From Rhizoclosmatium globosum (lineage: Eukaryota > Chytridiomycota > Chytridiomycetes > Chytridiales > Chytriomycetaceae): DNA of 64,000 nucleotides. A program made the translations under genes and the position numbers. The notes below the pieces were generated by a model, which saw only the letters and a program-made list of their open reading frames with translations, did no database searches and was not told the origin of the DNA. Location of the stretch: NCBI GenBank assembly GCA_002104985.1, contig MCGO01000041.1, positions 310,001 to 374,000 on the forward strand, written 5' to 3'. Shown piece after piece: positions 22,369 to 32,627 of the stretch (its first letter is position 1; each line of letters starts with the position of its first letter).

Positions 22369-22698
22369 TTACCTTGTCATCCAACACGAACGATGCACAT
22401 CCTTCACTTTGAAAAGATGACACATCTTGGAAGCTTTTTGATGGGGCTGGTATACGATGGACTCGTCGTTGCCTGGATTGATAAGCAACGGCTCCAAGAT
22501 GGACTGTCGGTTGGCAGCTGCATCAGGGCACGAAGCAGAGTATAGGGTTATTGCTTGCATTGAGTCCTTGGGACAATTTACCATGATACAGATCCGTGGG
22601 TGATGCTCCCGTGGTTCAAGTGATACCAAACCCGGATTTGTTTTGGTCTTTTTTTCTCCTGTTGCTGAGATCAGCAAACAGACCACACAACTTGACAA
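22369..22698 (-). CDS. Possible small protein, partner gene of tandem unit 2
   Basis: An open frame of about 109 codons. Its beginning, SSCVVCLLISATGEKKTK, looks like the end of a signal peptide with an unclear start further upstream (about 22745). It then has several cysteines (RICIMVNC, YSASC, KMCH). A decayed copy of its beginning is seen at 24.4-24.6 kb, where the DNA tgctgagatcagca recurs at about 24535 and 22668. A weaker relative is at 20450-20773. No function can be assigned, and it may not be translated. Confidence 0.3.
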   Translation of the reverse strand: MSSCVVCLLISATGEKKTKTNPGLVSLEPREHHPRICIMVNCPKDSMQAITLYSASCPDAAANRQSILEPLLINPGNDESIVYQPHQKASKMCHLFKVKDVHRSCWMTR

Positions 22699-23141
22699 AA
22701 AGAATATCGCATTCTTCGAGTATGCTTTCTGGTTCTCTTGCTAAAAATCATGCTCGCAGGGAAGATGCGGGTTTTTAAAGAGAGTTATTAATTTTGTTGT
22801 TTTAATTTGTTGTTATGTATGTAATTAGAGGAAACCAACTATTATGATGATGTCATTTTTATGATATTCTTGCTTTAATAAAAAAAAGAGGCGTCGTGAA
22901 GGAGGACATTTTCTGATTCATTTCTTTTTTGTCAAATACCACTGTTGTTGGTTACTAGAACCTCAAGGGTCGATGAACGGAAGTTACATTTATTGGAAGA
23001 AAATGGTAATTAATATTTATACAAACAGACCAAGAAAGGGAAGACTACTAAGTAATGTAATTAAAACAGAAACGGGGTAAGAATTGGAAGATGAAACCTC
23101 CCTCAACAACCAGAAAGAACCATCAACCAAACACCTTTCCA

Positions 23142-23651
23142 TCAAATCAAACCCAACGCCAACAAAGTTCTCGTTTCACGCATAATAGAAGCATGTGTTT
23201 CCTGTTGCTGTTGAGAATCATACGGCGCACGTGCAGCAGCCAACTCCACCAACTCTCTCAATTCCCTTCCCCGTCTTGACGATCTCATCGCCTCCGTTCT
23301 TCTCACACGATATGCGTTCGACATTGTTGCCGACGATGTAGTGGCGTTGGCGCTGATATAGGGGGATACGAAAACATTTGTAAGTGTGCGTCCCGAGCTG
23401 TAATAGCGTCTCGCCCGCATTGTGAATGTCCTTCTCGCGGTTTTCCCGTCCATGTTCTGTAGGAGGAGGTACACGGCCAACGAGACTTTGAATCCGGAGA
23501 ACGCAGATTCGAGTTGTGATTCGAGAGAAGCGGCTGTCGTTGTCGCTGGAAGAGTGGGAGTAGATGACGACGAAGGGATGTTGTTGAATAACGCCTGTGT
23601 ATCGCGCAGGAATGAGTCCGCTGAGATCATATCGGATAGTTGTCGCTGCAT
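23142..23651 (-). CDS. Small-family protein, type A (tandem unit 3)
   Basis: A protein of 169 residues from ATG 23651 (MQRQLSDMISADSFLRDTQA), the same length as the unit 2 copy. The parts are SADSFLRDTQALF; LESAFSGFKVSLAVYLLLQN with GKTARRTFTMRARRYY; a basic linker (RRTEAMRSSRRG); and RELRELVELAAARAPYDSQQ with HASIMRETRTLLALGLI. The invariant ends of the FK module and hairpin, against drift in the linkers, suggest selection on protein structure. Function unknown. Confidence 0.7.
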   Translation of the reverse strand: MQRQLSDMISADSFLRDTQALFNNIPSSSSTPTLPATTTAASLESQLESAFSGFKVSLAVYLLLQNMDGKTARRTFTMRARRYYSSGRTLTNVFVSPYISANATTSSATMSNAYRVRRTEAMRSSRRGRELRELVELAAARAPYDSQQQQETHASIMRETRTLLALGLI

Positions 23652-24389
23652 TTCTTATCGAGTGGGATGTGCTGGTCTTTTTGGGTTGCTTTCGGTGTAT
23701 GAGGGCCAAATTTCGATCGCCTTTGGTGGGAAGGACCAACAGGATCGCCAGTGAAAAAAACGAAGCCAAGCATGTGAGTCGTTTCGCCCGGCGTTGTCGA
23801 AAAACAATCGTGACAAGGATGATGGGATCCCGTGGAGTGTGATTTGGTTGCCAAGTATCAATGCATCTTGGAAGGTGGAGATCCATAAGAAGGAAGCGAT
23901 CATGCAATGATAGAGTCGAGCGATAATGTTCATCCTATTGAATGACATATAGACTGCAATCACTATCATACATTAATAGCTCTCCACACGGATCAAGAGA
24001 TCCACAATCATACTTGATAACAGCTAGTAGCATCCATTGTCATTGTAGACTGTTGTAGCCAGAGAGACCCATGGTGTTCAGACGGTGGGGTATCCCTCCC
24101 GAGGTTTTCGATTTAAGGAAAGAAATTTGGTGCTCCACTGGCTGCCACTTGCACATGGAAACACCCCCAATTCAAAAACGTTCGGGGGATAACAAGACCT
24201 CTAATTAATGGATTTGTATTAAGTTTAAGAGTTCATATATTGTATGAATCGCAGTCAGTACTCACCAAAGGTAAAGTCAGAGCAAACGAGCGACGGGTTT
24301 ACATAGTACCAGGTTAAATTCGCACGAGAGGGTATTTGAAGTGGTTGAGGGTCTTTGAATTGAATGATTTTGTGGTGTTGATAGATAAA

Positions 24390-24600
24390 CCTTGGACATC
24401 CACCAAGGGCCTAACGCTGCCATAATGCAGGTCTACTCACTCCTCCTTGGTCGTCATGGCACTAGTTCGAGTGTGGTTCATAGCTGCGTGGCCAAGGGGG
24501 TCAAAGCAGTGGTTCTTGCCATTTTTTTCGTTTTTGCTGAGATCAGCACAGACTGTCCACGTCATCCCATCCTGATTTGAAAAAGTTCTCACACTTGAAT
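24390..24600 (-). pseudogene. Decayed copy of the partner gene (tandem unit 3)
   Basis: On the minus strand the text matches the 22.4-22.7 kb frame at its start (LISA-KTKK here against LISATGEKKTK) and again near TCIMAA against RICIMVN. Stops and frame changes interrupt it. It lies at the same distance upstream of the unit 3 type A gene as the intact frame does in unit 2. It supports a tandem triplication with decay of one partner. Confidence 0.35.
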
Positions 24601-24723
24601 ATGTTCATTCTCCCATACAAATAATAATACAACAATAACAAGCAAAAACTTATAATAACAGACGAAGACGTTCCACGCATCCCATCCACCACAATATAAA
24701 CAAACCAAGCATGAAGTTTTTTT

Positions 24724-26933
24724 TCATAATATGGAATCCAAGTCATCAGAATACTCGACTCCAGCCCCACTTTTCCCTTCATACTCGTCATCACTATCGT
24801 CGTCGTCTTCCTCGTTCTCCTCATCCTCGTCGTCTTCTTCATACCCTCCACCTCCTCCCGTTTCTTCACTCTCTCCAAACACTTCTCCCCGTTCTAACCG
24901 TTCACGCAACATTTGCATTTCAGCTTCAGCTGCGAGAGCGAGAACGCCGATTCCTTCTCCACCCGTGGTCCCGCTTGCGCGTCGTTGCTTTTGGCTTTGG
25001 ACGCGGCGTTGTTCTAGGATTTGTTCGAGTTCGGTTGTTGGGGTTGATACGCTGTGGAGGGCGACGGTTGCGGGTGGGTCGTATTGTGAGGCTGCTGATG
25101 CAAAGTCCATGGATGCACGGCGCGATGCAGCGAGGTGGTGGTCTGGGATGAGGAAGGGTGGCTGCGTTGCGTCAATGGTGGTGAACGCGGTTGAAGGGTC
25201 GTGTGAGTTTGAGTAAAAGGATGTTGTTGATGGAATGGATGAAGTGGCGGGAGTCTCGATTTGAGAGGGCATGTTTGTTCTTCGTCGTGATTGACGCGTA
25301 GAGGTATTGGGAACTGGATCGGGTTGTTGTGGATGAGACCAGTCGGCAGCAACAGCGGCAGCCATTGCCTGGAATTGTTGAGTTGGAATGTGAGTCGATG
25401 TCGTGGTTTGAGGGATCTGGATGCCGTAGCCGTCGGACGAAGAACTACTGGATGAGTCTCGGCGTTGATGTTGCATATATGCATATTGCTGCTGTTGCTG
25501 TTGTTGCTGCTGTTGCTCTTGTTGATGCGATGCTGTAAACACGTTCTGGGGATATACTTGGTCAAGTGATGGAGTGGATGGCGCCGAGTTTGCAGCCGTA
25601 TTCGATGGATTGCCTTCCTGAACATGGCGTTCCTGAGCTGCATGTCGGCGTAACTGGTCAAACGTCGTGAATGATGTCTGGCATACAGTACAAGTATGTG
25701 CCCGGTCCTTGGAGTGCAGCTGTGTCATTTATTATTAGTGTCGTGTCTCCAGAAGTGGCAGTACTATATCAGCGACCCATTCCCATGATACTATTATTCG
25801 CTCCGCTCACATATTCGCTTCGCGAAGTTTGGTTCATTCGACTAGATCGATTTCTTTGCTCGTTATACTCGCTGTTTGTCGTCTTTTCGCATGTTTCCAC
25901 GCGAACTCAGACTCCCTCGCGACCCTTCGGGCGCTCTGTCGTCTTCCGTTCGTTCGCATTTCGCCCGTTCGACATTCCTTCACTCGTTCCTCGTTCAGTC
26001 ATGATCTCGCTCGTATGTTTCGTCCCTCGTAAGAACACCCACCGTCCGAACATGCCTCTGCAAATCATGTTTCCGCGAAAAAGAAGCATTACAATAAACA
26101 CACTTGTGAGGACGTTCACCGGAATGACAATAAGAATGAGATTTCAAGTTATAAGCACGAGGAAAGATTTTCCCGCAACCAGGATAGAGACAGGGGTATT
26201 GTTTCCCGGAAGGATTTGTTGTGGCGGTATTGGCAGTGTTTACCGTTGAAGAAGACGGAGTCGATGTGGAGGTTGTAGTTGTAGAGGAAAGTGGAAGCAC
26301 AGATGGTGTTGAGGAAGAAACAATAGCAGGAGAGTTTCGGGTAGATCGTTTTGGAGAGTTTTTGATATCCTCAGATTTCAGAGATTGATGAAGGGACGAT
26401 GAAGTGGGATTGTTGTTGAAATGGGCGATGGAGTCCGAACTTATTGATGCAGCACCAGAAAGCAAAAGAGCAATATTGTTTTGAGAATTCAAGTCGCTGA
26501 TTTGAGGAATTTGGTTGTTTTGGAGGACGGGCGATGGAACGGAAAGCGTGGACTGGGCCGATGACTCGTTTGAGGAATGGAGCTGGTTTGAGTGGTGATC
26601 CTGGTACAGATTGTGGTTTGAATTGGTTGACGAGTAGGCTGAGGAGTAGTTGAAGGTGGAAGATGGTTGGTGGTGGCTGTAGGCTGAATAGGGATTGTAG
26701 AGATGGTTTGAATGCGATGTTGAATAGTGGTTGTTGCTCTGGTTCTGGTGCGAGTGCGAGTGCGAGTGCGAGTGCGAGTGCGAGTGGGATGGGTACGGGT
26801 ACGATGGGTAAGACTGTTCAAAGAGCGGTGAATCGGCACTTGAAACCGAGGAAGTTGATGAGGAAGAGCCCCGGCGCTGAAGCTGCGTTTCTGTTTGGCT
26901 CAGAAGGAACTTGACTGTTTCCTGCGGGTTCAT
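24724..26933 (-). CDS. C2H2 zinc-finger transcription factor (Crz1-like finger pair)
   Basis: A nuclear factor of about 628 residues. Exon 1 is 26933-26043 (297 codons) and exon 2 is 25719-24724, in phase, joined by a 323 nt intron unusually long for this window. Three fingers straddle the junction: CLYPGCGKIFPRAYNLKSH, then CVYCNASFSRKHDLQRHVRT, then (exon 2) CTVCQTSFTTFDQLRRH. The first two, with their NLKSH and KHDLQRH helices and RPHKC linker, resemble the Crz1/calcineurin-responsive type; this is a family likeness, not proof of calcium control. The N-terminal 240 residues are Ser/Asn/Thr-rich with a (Ser-His)n run. Exon 2 has a polyGln run and ends in a strongly acidic tail, plausible activation regions. 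The start ATG at 26933 is the first in frame. Confidence 0.85.
25489..25526. repeat. CTG/CAG repeat coding for polyglutamine
   Basis: An imperfect triplet run in the second exon of the C2H2 gene, giving about eleven consecutive Gln on the minus strand. Confidence 0.8.
26750..26787. repeat. Hexamer microsatellite gcgagt, coding for Ser-His repeats
   Basis: About six tandem copies of a 6-bp unit lie inside the C2H2 gene and encode alternating Ser and His on the minus strand. Slippage would change repeat length without breaking the frame. Confidence 0.85.
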
Positions 26934-27571
26934 ATTGGCTTGTGGTCTCTAGTACTGCTTGCTGCCTGCTCGTTCCTGGTGTTAAAGAAGGGTCGATTGC
27001 TAGGAAGGTGCTAGGTACTAAGTGCTAGGTGCTAGGAAGGAAGGAGAAGGAGGTTGTCTTAGACCACTGACTGCAGACACGAAAGAGACGCCCCGAGGAA
27101 CACACAAACCAAAACTAACTTTGTTCTCAGTTCTCCAAAAGTTGAGTGCTGGGCTCAAAGCGTTGAATCGGTGCCTTGTTCGCTTTGCTGCGTTTGCGTT
27201 TGCGTTTGCTGAGTTGGTTGAGAAAAGGATGGGCGATGCTTGGCTCTGACCCAAGCACTTGCTCTTTCTTTGTTGGATGAAAAAATGTGAAAAGCTTAAC
27301 ATACGAGTAGATATCTATTGATCTATGCTTTCTCTTTCAATTTAAATGCTTAAATTGGTGGCCTCGTATGGGGAGGTCCATGTTTCTGAAAGCATCTTCA
27401 TAACCATGTTGAATAACAGGGACTTATTCTCTTCCTGACCTTCTCCTCTTATTTATTGTTTTTATCGCTTAACGACAATTTCAAGCTCCGCTCAAGAGAA
27501 AACACTCATCGAAAAGCTGACAATTTCCGTCAAACATCAACCACAAACAGTCTGTCCCAGTCTGCCCTTCA
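26934..27571. other. Divergent intergenic region
   Basis: It lies between the C2H2 gene (minus) and the multi-TM gene (plus). Near 27000-27045 the words gctagg, gtgctagg and aagtgctagg recur several times, a short degenerate direct repeat just upstream of the C2H2 start. Opposing open frames at 27018-27302 have no family features. Confidence 0.4.
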
Positions 27572-29281
27572 ATGACCATCCCTTCGAAGCCAAATGAGCT
27601 TCCTTCAGACGAACAGCTAGATTCCTCCACCAGCCAAAATCTGGGCTCGTCGTCATCAACAAATCCGTCCGTCCTGGCAACTGTCCAAATATCCGGCTCT
27701 TCACCTACTCAAAACACGTCCACAAACATACACCCTCCACCTTCTTCATCGCGTCCAACTCTATCAGAAACCTCTCTTTTTCTACTGTCCACCTCAGATT
27801 CCCTTCACCCACTGCACCATCAGTCGCATCCACAACACTCGGATTCTCAAGACACGATCCAAATCACTCCTTCTTCCGCGAATATACCTACGACTCCGCC
27901 TGCGTATACTCCGTCTGCGACTCTACCGCCTTCGTATTGGTCTGGAGAACGCGTCGGTTCGAGAGGGAATGAGTCGGATACAGAGTCGGATTTTGATGAT
28001 GATGAAGTTACTCTGGGTGGTGTCGAGACAGGTAAGATTATTCGTTTGCACGCGAGTGAAGTGAAGTGAGTGGTGGGGATGAGTCTCAAGTGACGCGAGG
28101 GAGGAAAAGAATCAAATCCATTCAAGAAGGATTGGATACCATTCCCACATCCAACCTTCGAAATACAATAAAATACTAAATATCAAACCTATACAGGCAC
28201 GCATCCAAATAGGCCTCGCAGAGAAATCGATTTGGCTGTCTACACACAAACCCGTCGAACCTCCACTCCAACGAAGCCGCGCCGCTCTCGTACACAAAGA
28301 TGGTGTCGAAAACATCTATATGGGTTACGACGTCTCCACTGGTACACCCTCTTTTTCGTAAACTGGGACATTGTAAGTACACACATCAAACTCCCCGCCT
28401 ACTAACCACTATGCAACTCACGAACCAAAACAAACAAACAAACAGGTGACATCCCTCCTCCTCCTCCTCTCAACCCTCCTCCTCCTAATCCCCTCCACAT
28501 TCCCCATATCCTCGTCAACATCCTCGCCCCCCTTCTCCTCCACCTCCGACTCCACCTTCCCCACACCCCCTACACAGCAACAACAACAGCAACAACCATC
28601 CCCCTCAATATACCTCCCCCTCCTCATCCCCGCCATATTCTCAATCACAGCCGTAACAGCAAAAAAGGCATACACAGCCTGCACACCGACCTCAAACCCA
28701 ACCCGCGAATCCCCCGTCCCGCCAACACACTACCTAAAGCTCTACAATTTTTTTTACTTGGTCCGGTGTGGGATGGACGTTGGGGCTGTGGTGCGGTATG
28801 CTTGGGTGTGGGAGTGGTGGGGTGTGAGTGGGATACGGGTTTTTGTGGCGGTTGGGAATGCGGGGGTGGGGCTTTTTTATCGGGATTTGTTTCCTTGTGA
28901 TGGGGGTGGTGGTGGTGGTGGTGGGACGGTGAAGGGGGATCCATTGAGTTCGATTTATGGGGGGACTGGGGGTGGTGCTGTGCAGTGGGATGATAAGGGG
29001 AGTGGGAGGAGTGGATTTGTGGAGTGTTTGCCGAGTGGGGTTGTGTTTCCTTTGTTTCTTTGTATGGTGAGTTTTTTTTGTTTGGGTGAGTGTATATGTG
29101 GAACATTCTGACGATTCTTTCACAGCTAGTGATTCGATTTATCGTACTGTTGTTCTTGTGTTATTACACGCAGAGGTTGACGAATCGGTTGTTGAGACGG
29201 TTAGAGAGGAATTTGGCGCAACAAGCCCGAGCAAATGATTTTGGGTTGAGACAGATTGAAATGAACGTCTTGTCTTCTTGA
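27572..29281 (+). CDS. Multi-TM membrane protein with disordered N-terminus, unknown
   Basis: Four exons in phase (27572-28031, 28197-28372, 28446-29066, 29126-29281) give 470 residues. The introns start GTAAGA, GTAAGT and GTGAGT and end CAG. The first ~150 residues are Ser/Thr/Pro-rich and acidic at the end (ESDTESDFDDDE). Exon 2 has basic RRSRTQRWCRKHLYGLRR followed by the first TM helix, LHWYTLFFVNWDIVTSLLLL, across the exon 2-3 join. Further hydrophobic segments are LPLLIPAIFSITAV, FFYLVRCGMDVGAVVRYAWV and the last pair GVVFPLFLCM / LVIRFIVLLFLCYY. The end is a basic-acidic coiled stretch (RLERNLAQQAR). A polyGly run lies in the loop near 28910. I do not recognise the family. Confidence 0.7.
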
Positions 29282-29770
29282 TGGCTTTGATTAATACAGC
29301 GTGTTGCATATTTTGGTTATTCGTATTGTGGGATCTCCATTTTTTGTGCAATTTTGTTCTGCTTTGTTCCGAAAAACAGGGACTGACCAAACTCAATATG
29401 ACCTTCTCCAACTCGCCCAAGGCCTCAAAACGCAACCGACCAGACTAACGAAAACTATTATGCGACCTAGAGCAACAAGTGACACTCGCGTAAGACATCG
29501 TCGCGCTCTTCTGATCTATTTAATTCGTTTCATTATCCACAACTACATCCATCTCAGCAAACACTCAAACGAACTAATCTCAATTTTAAAAAGGTTCTTT
29601 CTCAATCCACTCAACCAAGGCGGCTGCAATTGTTTTCAAGAAGTGATTGCGAGTTGGTGTCTCAGCATCGTCGATCCAAAACCACCGAATCGAAAAAAAC
29701 ACAGCATCCTAACCGTATACCAATACTCTCGGAATCCCAAACAACCCTGGTTATAACCCTGCGAAAACCA

Positions 29771-30238
29771 ATGTCTGAAATCCAGAACCAATCGGTTGAT
29801 GCATTCCTCGCTGAAACTGCCGCCTTGTTCGACTCCACCGAAGCCGATGCTACCACTTCTTCCTCCAATCTAACCTCAGCCTTCGATGCATTCAAGCATT
29901 CGCTCGGGAAATACATCCGCGAGAATAACATGTCGGGAAAACAGGCCCGTAGGGACTTGGTGATACGAGCGAGAAGGTTTGCTACGGAAAATACCAATGA
30001 TACACATATTACGTTTGTCGTTCACCGGACAAAGAATATTGGCCGCGAGAATGGAGGAAGGGTTTGTGGGAGGCAGCAACGTGGAATAATACAGAGAATT
30101 GGGTACTCTGGATTTGAATTGAGGGTGTTGGAGGCCATTGCTGAGTACCAGGCGCCAATAATACGAGAGCGTCAACAGAGACTTCATGCAGCTACAGTTA
30201 ATGAAGCGAGAGAGCTGTTTATGCTTGGATTGTATTGA
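29771..30238 (+). CDS. Small-family protein, type A
   Basis: A protein of 155 residues from ATG 29771 (MSEIQNQSVDAFLAETAALF), where the N-terminal box is VDAFLAETAALF. The FK-ARR module is LTSAFDAFKHSLGKYIREN with GKQARRDLVIRARRF. After a linker of about 45 residues the hairpin reads FELRVLEAIAEYQAPIIRER and HAATVNEARELFMLGLY, ending at the stop as in the tandem trio. It is a single full-length copy away from the 19-24 kb array, on the other strand. Function unknown. Confidence 0.7.
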   Translation: MSEIQNQSVDAFLAETAALFDSTEADATTSSSNLTSAFDAFKHSLGKYIRENNMSGKQARRDLVIRARRFATENTNDTHITFVVHRTKNIGRENGGRVCGRQQRGIIQRIGYSGFELRVLEAIAEYQAPIIRERQQRLHAATVNEARELFMLGLY

Positions 30239-30617
30239 CAGTGTGGAAGAGAGACGGTTCACGATGGTTTATAAAGTTTTGTATTCGTCTGTGTTCTCTG
30301 TTATCTTGCATTCAGTTGTATTAAAAACGTGGTTCATGTGTATTTGGTTGGTAAGTGAGATTGGCAAGTAATGTAGTTGGATTCTGATTGTCCTTGCCTG
30401 CTCATTCCGAATTTTTCCGGCTTTCGACTTAGTAAGTCCAACTCTATTGACATTAGTAACGAGGATCATCACCAGCTTCCAGGGACAATGTCACGAAGAC
30501 AAAATTGTCAAACAAGGAACAAGAGCGGTCATCAAGTCCCTTTATCTCAACAACAAAGGGACCTCCCTCCTCCAAACAAAGAAACAAAAATCACACTGCA
30601 TACAAAACCAAAGTACC

Positions 30618-31463
30618 ATGCCTCGTGCAAGCAAATCAATATCTTCGTTCCTTCTCGGCGTCTTGTCCACGTTTCTGTTTACTCCGTTCCTCTCAATCAT
30701 ATCCGTCTTCTGTTGCTTCCACACCCCTCGCGGGAAAGCATATTACTTACTCGGCGTATCTATCGCAAGCATAATTCAATCCGCAGGACTGATATTCTTA
30801 CTCATCATCGTCCGCCCTCAAGCTCCGACAATCTGTACAGCTGTAGTATGGTTCCTCGACCAACTCAAGTTCTTCCAAGACCCTCTCTCACAGCAACAAC
30901 AGCAACAATTCCCAACACAACAAAAGAACGCGACGTCAACGCTTGTGGGGCAAGCAGAGACACGATGTCGCGACGCGATTGAAAAAGACTTTTCGTTCTT
31001 TTGTGTTGGTGTTGTTTTCTTTGCTCTCATGAGTTTGGGGCTTGTTGTTGAGGCGAAGCATTTGATCAAGAATTTGCGGTATGCGGAGGCTGAGGAAGGG
31101 TTAAAAGTTCGGGATATGTTGGGTGATTGTGAAGGCGAGGCTGCGGCGGGAGAGGGAGGTAAAAGTGGTGGAGATGGAGGAGGGGTTGGGGAACGGGGAC
31201 GAAGGAGACGGCAGAGTGATACGTTTGTGGATAGTCGCGCGAGTTCTCAAAAGAGTTGTGCGACTACTGGGTCATCCGGTTTTAAGAAACCGGATAGGAG
31301 GATGAGTGTTCAGAGTGAAGGGAAAGATGCAAAACGTTTAAATCTTGTTGGCGCTGTTGCTGGAAAATTGGAATTTGCGGAGCCGGAGGAAATTGGAGAT
31401 GAGGTTGTGGTGTCGAACAGGTTGCCACGAGAGTCGCAAGCAACGGATGGAACCAAAAAATAA
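30618..31463 (+). CDS. Four-TM membrane protein, chytrid-type family (paralogue of 16325-17089)
   Basis: A protein of 281 residues from ATG 30618 (MPRASKSISSFLLGVLST); the in-frame upstream extension has no counterpart in the paralogue. Hydrophobic segments are FLLGVLSTFLFTPFLSIISV, YLLGVSIASIIQSAGLIFLL and DFSFFCVGVVFFALMSLGLV. The shared landmarks with the 16.3 kb protein are LLG..IA..IQS, CRDAIEKDFSFFC, LMSLG, FKKPDRRMS and VGAVAGKL. A polyGln run and a Gly/Arg-rich loop (GGDGGGVGERGRRRR) are specific to this copy. Function unknown; the conserved KPDR.xS patch in the tail could be a phosphorylation site (inference). Confidence 0.65.
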   Translation: MPRASKSISSFLLGVLSTFLFTPFLSIISVFCCFHTPRGKAYYLLGVSIASIIQSAGLIFLLIIVRPQAPTICTAVVWFLDQLKFFQDPLSQQQQQQFPTQQKNATSTLVGQAETRCRDAIEKDFSFFCVGVVFFALMSLGLVVEAKHLIKNLRYAEAEEGLKVRDMLGDCEGEAAAGEGGKSGGDGGGVGERGRRRRQSDTFVDSRASSQKSCATTGSSGFKKPDRRMSVQSEGKDAKRLNLVGAVAGKLEFAEPEEIGDEVVVSNRLPRESQATDGTKK

Positions 31464-31726
31464 CTTTTTCTTATCATTGAGCTATCCGATTTATATTCCG
31501 CATGAACAAACGCATATCAACGAAAACATGATTTGTTCAGCCCGTGAACTTCTTTTGGCAAGGAAATTTTCTCGGCATGGTTTCATCTCCATCTCCCTTC
31601 TCCATATTTTCAATTTTTCATTTCCCAAAGCTTTTTATTAACTGTAGTTTATCTAATGTGATATAAGGGTATATGATTTAAGAAGGAGCAATTGGAATGT
31701 GTTGTATAGAGCAAATGACGTCATCA

Positions 31727-32446
31727 TCAGTCATCCATTTTCTGAAGGTCAAGGAACTGGCCATAATCAAAGTCCTCGTTGATATCGAATTCCGTACCGT
31801 AGTCAGTAGTGCATTCACGAAGAAGGGGGACGTCCATGAGAGTGTCTGCGTTGATCTCCGGTGGTGTTGGAAGCAATTGAGCGTTCTGTGTCAGACACAG
31901 TTGCGTGTTCTGGCGAGGGTGGACGAAAGCCTGGAACTGGTTGTGGATCATGTTTAAGAAAGAGATGCTTGGCTGCTTTGCGATTGGCTGTGGCTGGGGC
32001 GTTTGGGTTTGAGTGGGAGCAGGGCAAGGTGCGTGCTCAACCTTGATTTGCGATTCGGATTCGGGTGTTGAAAGCTGTTCCCGGTGGAGCTTTTGGAGAT
32101 AAAGAAGGATTTGGAGCTGTTGATCGTGGCGGGTAGGCCTTGGTGGTGGTGGTTGTGGTTGTGGTTGTGATAGCTGTTGAGTGATGATAGCGGAACCAGG
32201 ACCAGGGTGGTAGTTGACTACTGGATGCTGTGGCTGCCCAGTGGATCTCTTGCATGAAGCGCCAGGAACTCTCTCGCTGCCAGTGCTGCGCTTCCGCTTG
32301 CCACCACTACCAGGCATGTCAAAGAGAGCCGTGAGGTTGGTGATGGTCATTACTAAAATCTGACGTAAACGAGAGCAGGAAAAAATGCAGATGCAAAAAA
32401 GAAGAAGAGTACAGGATGTCATCATGGCTGTCATCATTGCTGTCAT
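31727..32446 (-). CDS. Probable nuclear Gln/Pro-rich protein, unknown
   Basis: A protein of up to 239 residues. The first 32 codons from 32446 are hydrophobic and repetitive (MTAMMTAMM...). An internal Met at 32350 (MTITNLTALFDMPGSGGKRK) is a likely start, because what follows is a basic nuclear-targeting-like patch, GGKRKRSTG. Next come Pro/Gln-rich stretches (QPQPQPPPPRP) and an acidic end (FDINEDFDYGQFLDLQKMDD) that resembles a short activation segment. There is no DNA-binding domain, so a co-regulator role is only a guess. It is convergent with the membrane gene at 31463. A palindromic TGACGTCA lies at about 31707, just 3' of it. Confidence 0.5.
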   Translation of the reverse strand: MTAMMTAMMTSCTLLLFCICIFSCSRLRQILVMTITNLTALFDMPGSGGKRKRSTGSERVPGASCKRSTGQPQHPVVNYHPGPGSAIITQQLSQPQPQPPPPRPTRHDQQLQILLYLQKLHREQLSTPESESQIKVEHAPCPAPTQTQTPQPQPIAKQPSISFLNMIHNQFQAFVHPRQNTQLCLTQNAQLLPTPPEINADTLMDVPLLRECTTDYGTEFDINEDFDYGQFLDLQKMDD

Positions 32447-32627
32447 GACTTAGTCTGTTCTTTTCAAATGTTCCAACTACTCCCAAGCAAATTAAGTCAT
32501 TGGGCGAAGACTAACCCATTAACCTCAGCTAATAAACGAAATATGAATTTAATATGTCTACATGTTGCCTGATCGACTTGACTTCAGTTGAAGAACTCAG
32601 TCATCAGAAAAGAAGCAGCCAAGCCTG

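Noticed and set aside
24711..25216. Plus-strand open frames opposite the C2H2 gene (Ser- and Arg-rich)
   Set aside because: They mirror the acidic and Gln-rich coding sequence of the minus-strand gene, which has real zinc fingers and phased exons. Their composition is only that of the complementary strand.
28645..29123. Minus-strand His/Pro/Thr-rich frames
   Set aside because: They are complements of the Gly- and Val-rich coding sequence of the multi-TM gene, which is supported by four phased exons.
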